A stretch of 64,000 bases of DNA, from NCBI GenBank assembly GCA_024235675.1, contig JACKLZ010000005.1, positions 248,001 to 312,000 on the forward strand, in the 5' to 3' direction. Positions within the stretch are counted from its first letter, which is position 1. Every line of letters starts with the position of its first letter. Of this stretch, positions 6,801 to 15,278 are shown piece by piece. The notes beneath the pieces are model-generated. The model was not told the origin of the DNA. It saw only the letters and a program-made list of their open reading frames with translations, and searched no databases. The DNA comes from Zoogloeaceae bacterium (GTDB lineage: Bacteria; Pseudomonadota; Gammaproteobacteria; Burkholderiales; Rhodocyclaceae). Both the position numbers and the translations under genes were made by a program.

Positions 6801-9447
6801 CGCCCCGACGGTGCGCCTCGCCGCCGAGCCGGCCGTGGCCTACCGGGCGCGCGGCGACGGGGCGATCAGCATCCACCATGCGCGCGAGCACAATCTGAAG
6901 AATGTGGACGTGAAGATCCCGCGCAGCGGCTTCACGGTGATCACCGGCGTGTCCGGCTCGGGCAAGTCCACGCTGGCCTTCGATATCTTGTTTGGCGAGG
7001 GCCAGCGGCGCTATCTCGAATCGCTCAACGCCTATGCGCGCCAGTTCGTGCAGCCAGCCTCGCGGCCGGATGTGGATGCCATTTACGGCATTCCGCCGAC
7101 GGTCGCCATCGAGCAGCGCACCAGCCGCGGCGGGCGCAAGAGTACGGTGGCCACGCTGACCGAGCTGTATCACTTTCTGCGCCTGCTCTATGTGAAGCTC
7201 GGCACGCAGTATTGCCCCGACTGCCAGGTGCCGGTGGCGCCGCAAAGCTTCGAGGCCATCATTGCGCGCCTCAGCGCCGAGCATCGCGGCGAGTCGGTCG
7301 AGCTGCTGGCGCCGCTGGTGAACAACCGCAAGGGCTTGTACACCGATCTGGCCAAGTGGGCGCGCGGCAAGGGCTACGAACAGCTGCGTGTCGACGGCGA
7401 GTATCTGCCGACGCGCAAATGGCCGCGTCTCGACCGCTATAAAGAGCACACGCTGGAGCTGCCTGTCGGCATGGTCAAGGTCGCGCCCGAGCACGAAGCG
7501 CTGCTGCGCGAGCAAGTGCGCGAGGCGCTGGAGCTGGGCAAGGGGGTGTTGCGTGTGTTGCGCCTGGGTACATTGGGTGCGACGCCGGAGACCTTCTCCA
7601 TCCACCGCGCGTGTTCGTGCTGCGGCAAGAGTTTTCCGGAGCTGGACCCGCGCCTGTTCTCCTTCAACAGCAAGCACGGCTGGTGCGGCGCGTGTTTTGG
7701 CACTGGTCTGGTGGTCGGCAAGGTGAAGGCCGAGGACGTGCACGAACTCGATTTCGCCAGTTTTGACGAAGAGCCGAGTACGCCCTGCCCGAGTTGCGAT
7801 GGCACGCGCCTGAACCCCATCGCGCGCAATGTGCGCTACCGCGCGCAGCCGATCTCGGCGCTGACGGCCGGCTCGGTCGATGCCGTCGCCGGCTTCTTCA
7901 GCGACCTGCCGATGGCCGGCCGCGAGGCCGAGATCGCGCGCGACATCGTCGCCGAACTCGGCAGCCGGCTCGGTTTTTTGCAGCAAGTCGGCCTCGGCTA
8001 TCTGGCGCTCGACCGCGCCGCGCCGACGCTCTCTGGTGGCGAGGCGCAGCGCATCCGGCTGGCGGCGCAACTCGGCTCCAGCCTGACCGGCGTGTGCTAC
8101 ATCCTCGACGAGCCGACCATCGGCCTGCATCCGCGCGATAACCAGGTGTTGCTCGACACCCTGGCGCGGCTGGAGGCCAAGGGCAACACGCTGGTGGTGG
8201 TTGAGCATGACGAAGACACCATCCGCCGCGCCGATCATGTGATCGACCTCGGGCCGGGCGCCGGCAGCCGCGGCGGGCACATCGTCGCCGAGGGCAATAC
8301 CGCGGCGCTGATGGCCGCGCCCGAGTCGGTGACCGGCCGCCATCTGCGCACGCCGCTGCAGCACCCGCTGGCGCCGCCACGGCCGGTCAAAAAAGACACC
8401 GACAGCCTGTGGCTGCGCGGCGCCAGCCTGCACAACCTGAAGGCCGTGGATGTGCGCGTGCCGCTGGCGCGATTGAGCGTGATCACCGGCGTCTCCGGTT
8501 CCGGCAAGTCCACGCTGGCGCGCGACGTGCTGCTCGACAGCCTTAAGCTGCTGGTGGCCGGCGGTGCGCCGGTCGGCTGCGCGGCCGTCGAAGGCTGGGA
8601 GCAGATTGGCCGGGTGCTGGAGGTGGACCAGACCCCCATCGGCAAGACGCCGCGCTCCTGCCCGGCGACCTATGTCGGCTTCTGGGACCTGATCCGCAAG
8701 TGCTTTGCCGACACCAACGAGTCGCGCATGCGCGGCTGGACCGCGGCGCGCTTCTCCTTCAACACCGGCGCCGGCCGCTGCCCGACCTGCGAGGGCCAGG
8801 GCCAGCAGCGCATCGAGATGAGCTTTTTGCCGGACGTGAAAGTGCCCTGCGAGACCTGCGCGGGCAAGCGCTTCAACCGCGAGACCTTGTCGGTGCGCTG
8901 GCGCGAGAAGAACATCGGCGAGGTGCTGGCGATGGATGTGGATACGGCGGTGGATTTCTTTGCCGCCCATCCGCGTATTCACCACACGCTGTCGCTGTTG
9001 CAGGACGTGGGCCTTGGCTATCTCACGCTCGGCCAGGCCAGTCCGACGCTGTCCGGCGGCGAGGCGCAGCGCATCAAGCTGGTCACCGAACTGGCCAAGG
9101 CGCGCACACCGACCCGGCCGGGGCGCGGTGGCGGCGGCGCCAACACGCTGTATGTGCTGGATGAGCCGACGGTCGGGCTGCACATGGCGGATGTGGAAAA
9201 ACTGATTCATGTGCTGCACCGCCTGGTCGAGGCGGGCAACACCGTGGTGGTGATCGAACACGATCTGGATGTGATGGCCGAGGCCGACTGGCTGGTCGAT
9301 CTGGGGCCGGAAGGCGGTGAGGGCGGCGGCAGCGTGGTGGGTTGCGGTGCGGTCGAGGCGGTGCTGAAAGCGGGCGCAGGGCACACGGCGCGGCTGCTGG
9401 GTGAGTTCCTGCGGGTGCGCCGCTCGCGCGCGGAGGTTGTGTCATGA
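3865..9447 (+). CDS. Double-length UvrA-like excision repair ATPase
   Basis: 1860 residues, about twice the 940 of E. coli UvrA, made of two full UvrA units in tandem (about 1-985 and 990-1860). Four Walker A motifs (near residues 37, 662, 1028 and 1542) each pair with an LSGGE signature (near 508, 851, 1389 and 1729) and a DEP Walker B. CxxC zinc ligands recur in both halves, including the CPTC...CPDC and CPTC...CETC modules. Normal UvrA works as a homodimer binding damaged DNA and loading UvrB, and here both protomers are in one chain. There is no frameshift. A standard-length uvrA is expected elsewhere in the genome, so this may be a specialised paralogue. Confidence 0.9.
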   Translation: MPDPKRADVIRIVGATQNNLKNLDLDIPLGQLVVFTGPSGSGKSSLVFDTLYAEGQRRYVETFSPYARQFLDRMDKPHVTRIEGVPPAIAIDQTNPVRTSRSTVGTMTELTDHFKLLFARTAHLHCRGCGAAVQRDTPQSIAAALAERTAAAGDPRLLVTFPVEVPANFTEEEIRGYLEQQGYTRIHGREGDRLWVVQDRFRFGNTEAARVGEAIEAALRTGQGRLAVRAVDGEGAETAVWRFSDDFHCADCDIHYGEPLPSLFSFNSPLGACETCRGFGRVIGIDHGLVVPDESKTLAQGAVKPWQTASYSECQDDMEKMAAKAGIPLGVPWRDLTDEQRHWVLEGEPQWKNWSRSWPGVWYGVRRFFDWLESKAYKMHIRVLLSKYRSYTECPACQGSRLKPESLLWRVGDTAAADAVMPSAARFLPPGLNGGRERLAALPGLTLHDLMQLSIDRLASFVDRIEATGTSAEDEATRMVCEEIRARLRYLTEVGLGYLTLDRQSRTLSGGEVQRINLTTALGTSLVNTLFVLDEPSIGLHPRDMDRIVQVMRRLRDAGNSLVVVEHDPAVMLAADHIFDIGPGPGERGGQIVFSGSPAALRAEGTTLTADYLSGRKHVDAGTAQRPVDADTPRLTIREARDHNLQGIDVALPLNRMLVITGVSGSGKSTLVQDVLYPALRKHFGQPTETPGAHAGIDGIEHISDVVMVDQSPIGKSSRSNPVSYVGAWDAIRSRFATLPAAKQRGYTPGTFSFNAGQGRCPTCTGSGFEHVEMQFLSDVYLRCPDCDGKRYRPEVLELEIDGRNVADVLEMTVSEALAFFDGDKAIATALQPIIDVGLDYVRLGQPVPTLSGGEAQRLKLAGHLAKFTAKAGKRKKTTEPKTAGGTLFLFDEPTTGLHFDDVARLLGAFRKLVDAGHSLLVIEHNLDVIRAADWLVDLGPEGGEGGGALVAEGTPAMVAKHKTSHTGRTLAEYEAALSAPTVRLAAEPAVAYRARGDGAISIHHAREHNLKNVDVKIPRSGFTVITGVSGSGKSTLAFDILFGEGQRRYLESLNAYARQFVQPASRPDVDAIYGIPPTVAIEQRTSRGGRKSTVATLTELYHFLRLLYVKLGTQYCPDCQVPVAPQSFEAIIARLSAEHRGESVELLAPLVNNRKGLYTDLAKWARGKGYEQLRVDGEYLPTRKWPRLDRYKEHTLELPVGMVKVAPEHEALLREQVREALELGKGVLRVLRLGTLGATPETFSIHRACSCCGKSFPELDPRLFSFNSKHGWCGACFGTGLVVGKVKAEDVHELDFASFDEEPSTPCPSCDGTRLNPIARNVRYRAQPISALTAGSVDAVAGFFSDLPMAGREAEIARDIVAELGSRLGFLQQVGLGYLALDRAAPTLSGGEAQRIRLAAQLGSSLTGVCYILDEPTIGLHPRDNQVLLDTLARLEAKGNTLVVVEHDEDTIRRADHVIDLGPGAGSRGGHIVAEGNTAALMAAPESVTGRHLRTPLQHPLAPPRPVKKDTDSLWLRGASLHNLKAVDVRVPLARLSVITGVSGSGKSTLARDVLLDSLKLLVAGGAPVGCAAVEGWEQIGRVLEVDQTPIGKTPRSCPATYVGFWDLIRKCFADTNESRMRGWTAARFSFNTGAGRCPTCEGQGQQRIEMSFLPDVKVPCETCAGKRFNRETLSVRWREKNIGEVLAMDVDTAVDFFAAHPRIHHTLSLLQDVGLGYLTLGQASPTLSGGEAQRIKLVTELAKARTPTRPGRGGGGANTLYVLDEPTVGLHMADVEKLIHVLHRLVEAGNTVVVIEHDLDVMAEADWLVDLGPEGGEGGGSVVGCGAVEAVLKAGAGHTARLLGEFLRVRRSRAEVVS

Positions 9448-9460
9448 ATGGGACGGCGAA

Positions 9461-9814
9461 ATGCGCAAGCCGATCTATCTGACTGCCGGCGCACTCGCCC
9501 TGGTTCTCGGCTTTGTCGGCATCTTCCTGCCGCTGCTGCCGACTACGCCATTCGTCTTGCTCGCTGCGTTCTGTTTTGCGCGCGGCAACCCGGCCTGGGA
9601 GGCGCGTCTGCTGAACGACCCACGCTTCGGGCCATCGATCCGGGCCTGGCGGGAGCGTGGCGCGATTCCCGCGCAGGGCAAACGCCTTGCGGTGCTGATG
9701 ATGCTGATCAGTGCGCTGGGGGGCTGGTTTCTGCTGCCGCCCGGTTGGCACATGGTGCCGGCGGCGTTTTGTGCCGTGGTGGGTGCCTGGGTGCTGAGTC
9801 GGCCGTCGGCCTGA
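9461..9814 (+). CDS. DUF454 (YbaN-family) inner-membrane protein
   Basis: 117 residues with two or three hydrophobic helices: LTAGALALVLGFVGIFLPLLP near the N-terminus and a C-terminal pair ending VVGAWVLSRPSA. The family signature LGFVGIFLPLLPTTPFVLLAAFCFARG is typical of DUF454/YbaN. Its function is unknown. The ATG is 13 bp after the uvrA stop, so it may be co-transcribed with uvrA. The stop codon lies inside a 14-bp palindrome shared with the convergent receptor gene. Confidence 0.8.
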   Translation: MRKPIYLTAGALALVLGFVGIFLPLLPTTPFVLLAAFCFARGNPAWEARLLNDPRFGPSIRAWRERGAIPAQGKRLAVLMMLISALGGWFLLPPGWHMVPAAFCAVVGAWVLSRPSA

Positions 9815-9824
9815 GCGCGCTCAG
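9811..9824. other. 14-bp palindrome holding two convergent stop codons
   Basis: CTGAGCGCGCTCAG is a perfect palindrome. It contains the TGA of the rightward DUF454 gene (9812-9814) and the TGA of the leftward TonB receptor (9821-9823). No T-run follows on either side, so it is at best a weak bidirectional transcription stop. Confidence 0.5.
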
Positions 9825-11860
9825 AAGCGCATGTCGAGCCCAAGATAGATTTGGCGTGATACGCGGTTGACGGGCTCACTATTGTTCAGTTGCTGCGCCG
9901 GGTTGGCCACTTCCTGGTGGCGGGGGCCCAGATTGAGCGCTGTCAGGGTCAGCCGGGCGGATTGCCCCACCAGCCGGACGGGCCGGGACAGGGCGACATC
10001 CAGCGAGGTGTAGGCGCGCACCACATAGGGTTGGCCGGCGAGGTAGCTGTCGCCGCTGGCGACCGGGCCGACGCGGGTGAGGTGCATCATGCTGCTCCAG
10101 CGCTGCGGCCAGCGCTGCATCCACATCAGGCTGGCGGTGTAGGGGGCGATCCCCGCTTCTACCTGGGCGTCGCCGGCGTCGCGCTGCAGCATGCTCCAGG
10201 CCAGGCGGACATCGCCGCCTCGCCACGGGTGCGCCTCCCATTGAAGCTCAATGCCCTGGACAGTGAGATCATTGTCGAAATTTTCTTCGCGGGTGCTGGG
10301 GATTTGTGTCGCCAGCAGCGGTGTGGGCGGCGGCGGGGTGATCTGCTGACGGATGACCATGTCGCGCAGACGCTCGCGGAAAATGCGGATTTCAGCGGTA
10401 CTGCGCGCCCAGTGCAGTTGCCGGATGTAGCCGAGCTCGAAGGTGTCGGCGCGGGTTTGACGCAGATCCGGGTTGGGGATGAACGGTCGCGCCAGCAGGG
10501 CACCGCTGACCGGGTGATAGATGCGCGTGTCGCTGTGTTGCTCGAAGGGGCTGGTGGTTCGCCAGGCGCGGGCGACCCCGATCCGCAGTGTGTCAGCCGG
10601 CGTCAGGCGGTGGTTGGCGTACAGGCGCGGACTGAATCGCCAGCCATCGTCGTTGCTGCGCTCCAGCGCGAGGCCCAGATTGAGCTGGGTCGGCTCGGTG
10701 GCTTGCCATTCGATGTTGCTGAACAGGCGATAGATCGGGACTTTGACCGCTTCGTTGCTGGAGAAACTGAAGGGCGAGCGCGTCTGTGTCAGTGTGGCTT
10801 CGGCGCCCCAGACGCCGCGAACCGTTTTCGACCAGCGATCGCGCTGCTGGAACTCGATGCTGCTGCGCAAGTCCCGGCGGTCGCGCGACAGCGGGACGTC
10901 CGGGATGCTTGGAATGCCTCCCAGCCAGTTGTCGCGGTAGTCGAGCTGATGGTGATAGGCGCTCAGCGACCATTCGCTGTCGATGCCGTCGACATGCTGC
11001 CAGCGCAGGTGAATCAGATGTGAGGTGTCTTCGCCGTCGCGCAGCGCGTTGTTGCCAAAGGGCGAGTCCGGGTAGCCGCGACCGGTGGTTTCGTGTGTGC
11101 TGCCGATGCGGAAACTGAAGGTGTTTTCAGGGTTGATTTGCGCATCGCCGCGCAGACTGACTCGTTGCGTGCGACGGTGATCATGCAGGCCGCGAAAGCC
11201 GTTGTCGGTGTGTTCGCCGGCCGTGATGCGCAAGGCCATCGGCGAGCTACCGCCGGCCCAGCCCATTTCGATATCGCGTATCGACGGATCACCGATGGCG
11301 AGCTGTACATGGCTGCCGGGGTCTTCCGCCGCCGGACGGGTAATCAGGTTCACCGCGCCTTGCAGCGCACTGGCGCCATAGCTGTTGCCACTGGCGCCGC
11401 GCACCACCTCGATGCGTTCGATTTCGCTGAGGAAGACCGGCAGGCCGCTCCATGCGGTGGTGCCAAAGCTGACCGGCACGTAGGTGGGCGCCCCGTCGAT
11501 CAGCACCTGAAGCTCGCCCGGGATGGATTGCCCGAGGCCGTGATAGCTGACCCAGCTGGCGTTGCCCCGTTCCTGGCCGACCAGCATGCCTGGCACCAGC
11601 CGCAGCAGCCGCGCCAGATCGCGATAGCCGCTGCGCTCGATGATGCTGCGGTCGATGACGGTCATGGCGCCGGGGGCGTCTTGCAGCGATTGGGGCAGTC
11701 GGGAGGCGGTCAGAACGACCGGCATGTGCTCGAAGTAGGCGTTTTCGCCCTCGTCGAGGACCGGCGAGGCCATGGCGAGCGCAGGCAGGATCAGCAACAG
11801 GGAGACCGCTGACCATTGCCGGACGCGCTCTCCGACGGCAGCAGTCATCGCATCAGTCAT
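9821..11860 (-). CDS. TonB-dependent outer-membrane receptor
   Basis: 679 residues. A signal peptide (LLLILPALAMA, about residues 19-32) is followed by a plug domain (about 45-165) with VVLTASRLPQ as TonB-box-like start, LVPGMLVG and IERIEVVRGASGNSYGASALQGAVNLIT. A beta-barrel follows to the terminal phenylalanine (GLDMRF), as expected of a BAM substrate. The substrate cannot be read from sequence; neighbours give no siderophore or cobalamin genes. The upstream region has TATAGT as a plausible -10 on the minus strand. Confidence 0.9.
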   Translation of the reverse strand: MTDAMTAAVGERVRQWSAVSLLLILPALAMASPVLDEGENAYFEHMPVVLTASRLPQSLQDAPGAMTVIDRSIIERSGYRDLARLLRLVPGMLVGQERGNASWVSYHGLGQSIPGELQVLIDGAPTYVPVSFGTTAWSGLPVFLSEIERIEVVRGASGNSYGASALQGAVNLITRPAAEDPGSHVQLAIGDPSIRDIEMGWAGGSSPMALRITAGEHTDNGFRGLHDHRRTQRVSLRGDAQINPENTFSFRIGSTHETTGRGYPDSPFGNNALRDGEDTSHLIHLRWQHVDGIDSEWSLSAYHHQLDYRDNWLGGIPSIPDVPLSRDRRDLRSSIEFQQRDRWSKTVRGVWGAEATLTQTRSPFSFSSNEAVKVPIYRLFSNIEWQATEPTQLNLGLALERSNDDGWRFSPRLYANHRLTPADTLRIGVARAWRTTSPFEQHSDTRIYHPVSGALLARPFIPNPDLRQTRADTFELGYIRQLHWARSTAEIRIFRERLRDMVIRQQITPPPPTPLLATQIPSTREENFDNDLTVQGIELQWEAHPWRGGDVRLAWSMLQRDAGDAQVEAGIAPYTASLMWMQRWPQRWSSMMHLTRVGPVASGDSYLAGQPYVVRAYTSLDVALSRPVRLVGQSARLTLTALNLGPRHQEVANPAQQLNNSEPVNRVSRQIYLGLDMRF

Positions 11861-11961
11861 TATCTATGCAGCGATCGGACAAACTCGCAGACTATACCGT
11901 AAGGGCGTACAAAGTTTGTGCGAAATGACCGCAGTGCAATGCTTTAGTGATACGGCATGAG

Positions 11962-11995
11962 CGGACGGCCGCGGGCCATGAGAGGCGGCCGTCCG
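11962..11995 (-). terminator. GC-rich hairpin downstream of the Do-type protease gene
   Basis: An 11-bp perfect stem (CGGACGGCCGC with its complement), loop 12 nt, 10 bp past the protease stop. The flank lacks a U-tract, so intrinsic termination is uncertain, and an RNA-stabilising role is possible. Confidence 0.45.
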
Positions 11996-12004
11996 GACGG
12001 GGAG

Positions 12005-13474
12005 CTACTTCAATCGGACGCCAAGGTAGAGCCGTCCATCACCGCGCTGTACCAGGAGCGCGAAGCGGTCGCCGGCCTGTTCGAGCAGTTTGCGGAAGCC
12101 CGCCACGTCCTTGACGGGTGTGTTGTTCAGCGCCAGCACCACGTCGCCCTTCTGGATACCCGCGCGTGCGGCCGGGCCATCGACGTCTTCGACCACCAGG
12201 CCGCCGGGCACCTTGAGCTGCTCGGCTTCAGCCGTGCTCAGGGGGCGGGCCGACAGGCCCAGCTTGCCGCCGGCATTGTGTTGACCGCCGCCACGCGCCT
12301 GAAGGCGCTCGCTGTCTTGACCGCCCAGCGTGGCTTCGATGTTGCGGGCCTTTTTGTCGCGCCAGATTTCGAGGCGGATCGTGGTGCCCGGGGGCAATTC
12401 GCCGATGATGCGCGGCAGATCGGCAGAGTCGGCGACGCGGTCGCCGTTAACACCGAGGATCACGTCGCCCGGCTGGAGCTTGGCCTTGGCGGCGGCCGAA
12501 CCGGGTTCGACGCTGGAGACCAGCGCACCTTTCGGATCGTCCAGCCCGAAGGAGTCGGCCAACTCCTTGTCCAGCCCCTGGATGATGACGCCCAGGCGAC
12601 CGCGGCGCACCACGCCGTAGGCCTGGAGCTGATCCTTGACCTTCATGGCCACATCGATGGGGATGGCGAAGGAGATGCCCATGAAGCCACCGGAGCGCGA
12701 ATAGATCTGCGAGTTGATGCCGACCACTTCACCGTCCAGATTGAACAGCGGTCCGCCCGAGTTGCCTGGGTTGATCGCCACGTCGGTCTGGATGAAGGGC
12801 ACATAGGTTTCGTCCGGCAGGCGGCGGGCCTTGGCCGAGATGATGCCGGCGGTGACGGTGTTGTCGAAGCCGAAGGGCGAGCCGACCGCCACCACCCATT
12901 CGCCAACCCGCGTCGCTTCCGGGTCGCCGATGCGGACGGTGGGCAGGTCTTTCGCGTCGATCTTGAGCAGGGCCACATCAGTGCGCTTGTCCACGCCTTC
13001 GACCTTGGCCTTGAATTCGCGCTTGTCGGTCAGGCGTACGGTCACCTCGGTGGCATCGTCGACCACATGCGCGTTGGTCAGTACATAGCCGTCGGCACTG
13101 ACGATGAAGCCCGAGCCCACACCGCGGGCAATCTGCCGCCCGCCCTGACCCGGGACGCCCGGAATGTTGGGGCCGCCCGGCATGCCGGGGACCGGGACGC
13201 CGAAGCGGCGCAGGAAATCGTAGAAGGGGTCTTCGGGATTGCCCATCGGGCTGGCGACTTGTTGCACCACGCTGATGTTGACGACGGCCGGGCCCACGCG
13301 GGATACCAGCTCGGCAAAGTCCGGCAGGGTCTGACGGGTGGCCGGCATCGCGGCGACCGGCGCGGCAACCGTGGCGTGGGCCTCGGTGAGGCCGGGCGAG
13401 AGGTTCAGCCAGGCGACCAGGGCCAGTCCGGTGGCGCCGGCCAGCGCGGTGAGGCGGGGGGTGATTCGGTTCAT
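12005..13474 (-). CDS. Do/DegP-MucD family periplasmic serine protease
   Basis: 489 residues. An N-terminal signal/anchor (about 8-30) precedes a trypsin-like domain with catalytic His136 (LTNAHVVDD), Asp166 (TDVALLKID) and Ser239 (NPGNSGGPLF), then two PDZ domains (about 285-380 and 400-489; the first has GVIIQGLDKELADSFGL). The ATG at 13472-13474 has a strong AGGAGGA Shine-Dalgarno five bases upstream. Such proteases degrade or refold misfolded envelope proteins. The usual partners rseA/rpoE are not adjacent here, so regulation is not evident. Confidence 0.92.
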   Translation of the reverse strand: MNRITPRLTALAGATGLALVAWLNLSPGLTEAHATVAAPVAAMPATRQTLPDFAELVSRVGPAVVNISVVQQVASPMGNPEDPFYDFLRRFGVPVPGMPGGPNIPGVPGQGGRQIARGVGSGFIVSADGYVLTNAHVVDDATEVTVRLTDKREFKAKVEGVDKRTDVALLKIDAKDLPTVRIGDPEATRVGEWVVAVGSPFGFDNTVTAGIISAKARRLPDETYVPFIQTDVAINPGNSGGPLFNLDGEVVGINSQIYSRSGGFMGISFAIPIDVAMKVKDQLQAYGVVRRGRLGVIIQGLDKELADSFGLDDPKGALVSSVEPGSAAAKAKLQPGDVILGVNGDRVADSADLPRIIGELPPGTTIRLEIWRDKKARNIEATLGGQDSERLQARGGGQHNAGGKLGLSARPLSTAEAEQLKVPGGLVVEDVDGPAARAGIQKGDVVLALNNTPVKDVAGFRKLLEQAGDRFALLVQRGDGRLYLGVRLK

Positions 13475-13698
13475 GCGTCCTCCTGTGTCATCGGGGTGTC
13501 GACCTCGCCGCGCAAGCCGGCGTGTCGCCATCTCCGGCATCCTGCCATATCTGGGACACCGGGGCCTGTTTTGAAACGTCGCGCCGGTTGCATGCGAATG
13601 CCGATTGGAACCCGGACTGTCCGGCTGCGTCATAGCCTGTGATAATCATGATGAAGCAGACCATGGAATGGCCAAACTGTTCCTGAAGAGGAAAAAAC

Positions 13699-14637
13699 AT
13701 GACGCTGACCGATCTGAAGTACATCGTGGCACTGGCGCGGGAGTGCCATTTCGGCCGGGCGGCCGAACGCTGCCATGTCAGCCAGCCGACGCTGTCAGTG
13801 GCGATCAAGAAGGTCGAAGAACAACTGGGTGTGATGCTGTTCGAGCGCGGCACCAGCGACGTCAAGGTTACGCAGCTGGGGCTGCGGATTGTCGAGCAGG
13901 CGCAACGGGTGCTGGTCGAGGCCGGGCAGATCAAGGAGATTGCCCAGGCCGGCAAGGACCCGCTGGGCGGCCCCTTGCGGGTCGGCGCGATCTACACCAT
14001 CGGGCCGTATCTGTTGCCGCGTCTGATTCCGCAGGTCAAGACACTGGCGCCGCGCATGCCCTTGATTCTTGAGGAGAACTACACCACCAGCCTGGCCGAA
14101 TCGCTTAAGCGCGGGGATCTGGACGTGGCCATTCTGGCGCTGCCCTTCGAGCAGTCGGGTCTGGTGGTCCAGCCCATCTATCAAGAGCCGTTCCGTGTGC
14201 TCATGCCCAGCAACCACCCCTGGGCGCAGCAAACGGCGATCGGTGCCCACCAGCTGGCCGAAGACCAGCTGCTGCTGCTGGGTGCGGGCAACTGCTTCCG
14301 CGACCAGGTGCTGGAGGTCTGTCCTGAATGCAGCGGCGTGGGTGGCCTGCAGCGGACCTTGCAGGGCAGTTCGCTCGAAACCATCCGGTTGATGGTGGCC
14401 AGCGGCATTGGCGTGACGGTGCTGCCGGCGACAGCGGCGGATGATCTGCCCGAACGCAACAGCCTGCTTGCGACCCGTCCTTTCGAGGCGCCCGAGCCCT
14501 CGCGCACGATTGCGCTGGCCTGGCGGGTCACCTACCCGCGCAGCGGGGCGATCGACGTGATCCGCAAAGCCATTCTGGCCTGCGCCCTGCCCGGCGTGCA
14601 GCCGCTGGAGGCGGCCTGTCAGGATGTCACCGTATAG
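13699..14637 (+). CDS. OxyR hydrogen-peroxide sensor, LysR family
   Basis: 312 residues. The N-terminal LysR helix-turn-helix (LKYIVALARECHFGRAAERC... about 1-60) is followed by a substrate-binding-like domain. The redox pair falls exactly at E. coli numbering: Cys199 (GNCFRDQ) and Cys208 (LEVCPE), which form the activating disulfide on peroxide oxidation. GVGGLQRTLQGSSLETIRLMVASGIGVTVLP is also typical of OxyR. The next gene, dps, is a classic OxyR target and has a matching site in its promoter. Confidence 0.95.
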   Translation: MTLTDLKYIVALARECHFGRAAERCHVSQPTLSVAIKKVEEQLGVMLFERGTSDVKVTQLGLRIVEQAQRVLVEAGQIKEIAQAGKDPLGGPLRVGAIYTIGPYLLPRLIPQVKTLAPRMPLILEENYTTSLAESLKRGDLDVAILALPFEQSGLVVQPIYQEPFRVLMPSNHPWAQQTAIGAHQLAEDQLLLLGAGNCFRDQVLEVCPECSGVGGLQRTLQGSSLETIRLMVASGIGVTVLPATAADDLPERNSLLATRPFEAPEPSRTIALAWRVTYPRSGAIDVIRKAILACALPGVQPLEAACQDVTV

Positions 14638-14646
14638 ACAAGATCA

Positions 14647-14683
14647 ATTGATGAGATATAGAAAATCGATTGGCTTCAGCTAT
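14647..14683 (+). promoter_or_regulatory. Predicted OxyR binding site upstream of dps
   Basis: Four tetrads spaced exactly seven bases apart: ATTG (14647), ATAG (14658), ATTG (14669) and CTAT (14680). The OxyR consensus is ATAG-N7-CTAT-N7-ATAG-N7-CTAT; 12 of 16 defined bases match. The last tetrads overlap a -35-like TTGGCT, the usual class I placement. Confidence 0.6.
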
Positions 14684-14699
14684 GGCCGGCGCGTAGGCT
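14670..14699 (+). promoter_or_regulatory. Candidate dps promoter
   Basis: A -35-like TTGGCT (14670-14675), an 18-bp spacer and a poor -10 TAGGCT (14694-14699). A weak -10 with an activator site over the -35 fits an OxyR-dependent promoter. Transcription would start near 14706. Confidence 0.4.
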
Positions 14700-14742
14700 G
14701 AACCCATCACGAATCACTTATCTCAGCACAGGGAGTCGCATC

Positions 14743-15213
14743 ATGGATATCGATATCGGCATCAGCAAGAAAGACCGTACGGCGATCGCACACGGTTTGT
14801 CGCGCTTGCTGGCGGACAGCTACACGCTCTATCTCACCACCCACAATTTCCACTGGAACGTGACTGGCCCGATGTTCAACACCTTGCACCAGATGTTCGA
14901 GGTGCAATACACCGAGCTGGCGCTGGCGGTGGACGCCATCGCCGAGCGGATTCGCGCCCTGGGTGAGCCGGCACCGGGCACCTACAGTGCCTTTGCCGAG
15001 CTGACCCGGCTGGAAGAGCCGCAGGGCGTTCCCAGCGCCGAAGAGATGATTCGTCATCTGGTGAAGGGGCAGGAAGCGGTGGTGCGCACGGCCCGCGAGA
15101 TCATGCCGGTGGTCGATGACGCCGACGATGAGCCGACCGCCGACCTGCTGACGCAGCGCATGCAGGTGCACGAAAAGACCGCGTGGATGCTGCGCAGCAT
15201 GCTGTCGAACTGA
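14743..15213 (+). CDS. Dps ferritin-like DNA-protection protein
   Basis: 156 residues, the normal Dps size. The ferroxidase ligands are visible in HNFHWNVTGPMF (His near 32-35) and FEVQYTELALAVDAIAERI (Asp/Glu near 55-65). Dps forms a 12-mer shell that oxidises Fe(II) with peroxide and shields DNA. The N-terminus is short and without a lysine-rich tail, so DNA binding may be weaker than in E. coli Dps. It directly follows oxyR with a predicted OxyR site in the gap. Confidence 0.95.
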   Translation: MDIDIGISKKDRTAIAHGLSRLLADSYTLYLTTHNFHWNVTGPMFNTLHQMFEVQYTELALAVDAIAERIRALGEPAPGTYSAFAELTRLEEPQGVPSAEEMIRHLVKGQEAVVRTAREIMPVVDDADDEPTADLLTQRMQVHEKTAWMLRSMLSN

Positions 15214-15236
15214 TCTTGGCGGCGACGGATACACAC

Positions 15237-15263
15237 CGGCCGGGACATCCCGGCCGTTCTTGA
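15237..15263. terminator. Bidirectional hairpin between dps and the DUF924 gene
   Basis: Perfect stem CGGCCGGG/CCCGGCCG (15237-15244, 15249-15256) with a four-base loop, then TTCTT on the dps side. It sits between converging genes and could stop transcription from both sides. Confidence 0.55.
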
Positions 15264-15278
15264 TTCAGGAGTCCGAAT

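Noticed and set aside
5998..9384. 1128-codon minus-strand ORF inside uvrA
   Set aside because: It is a mirror frame of a GC-rich gene with strong codon bias, and the + strand carries all the UvrA motifs.
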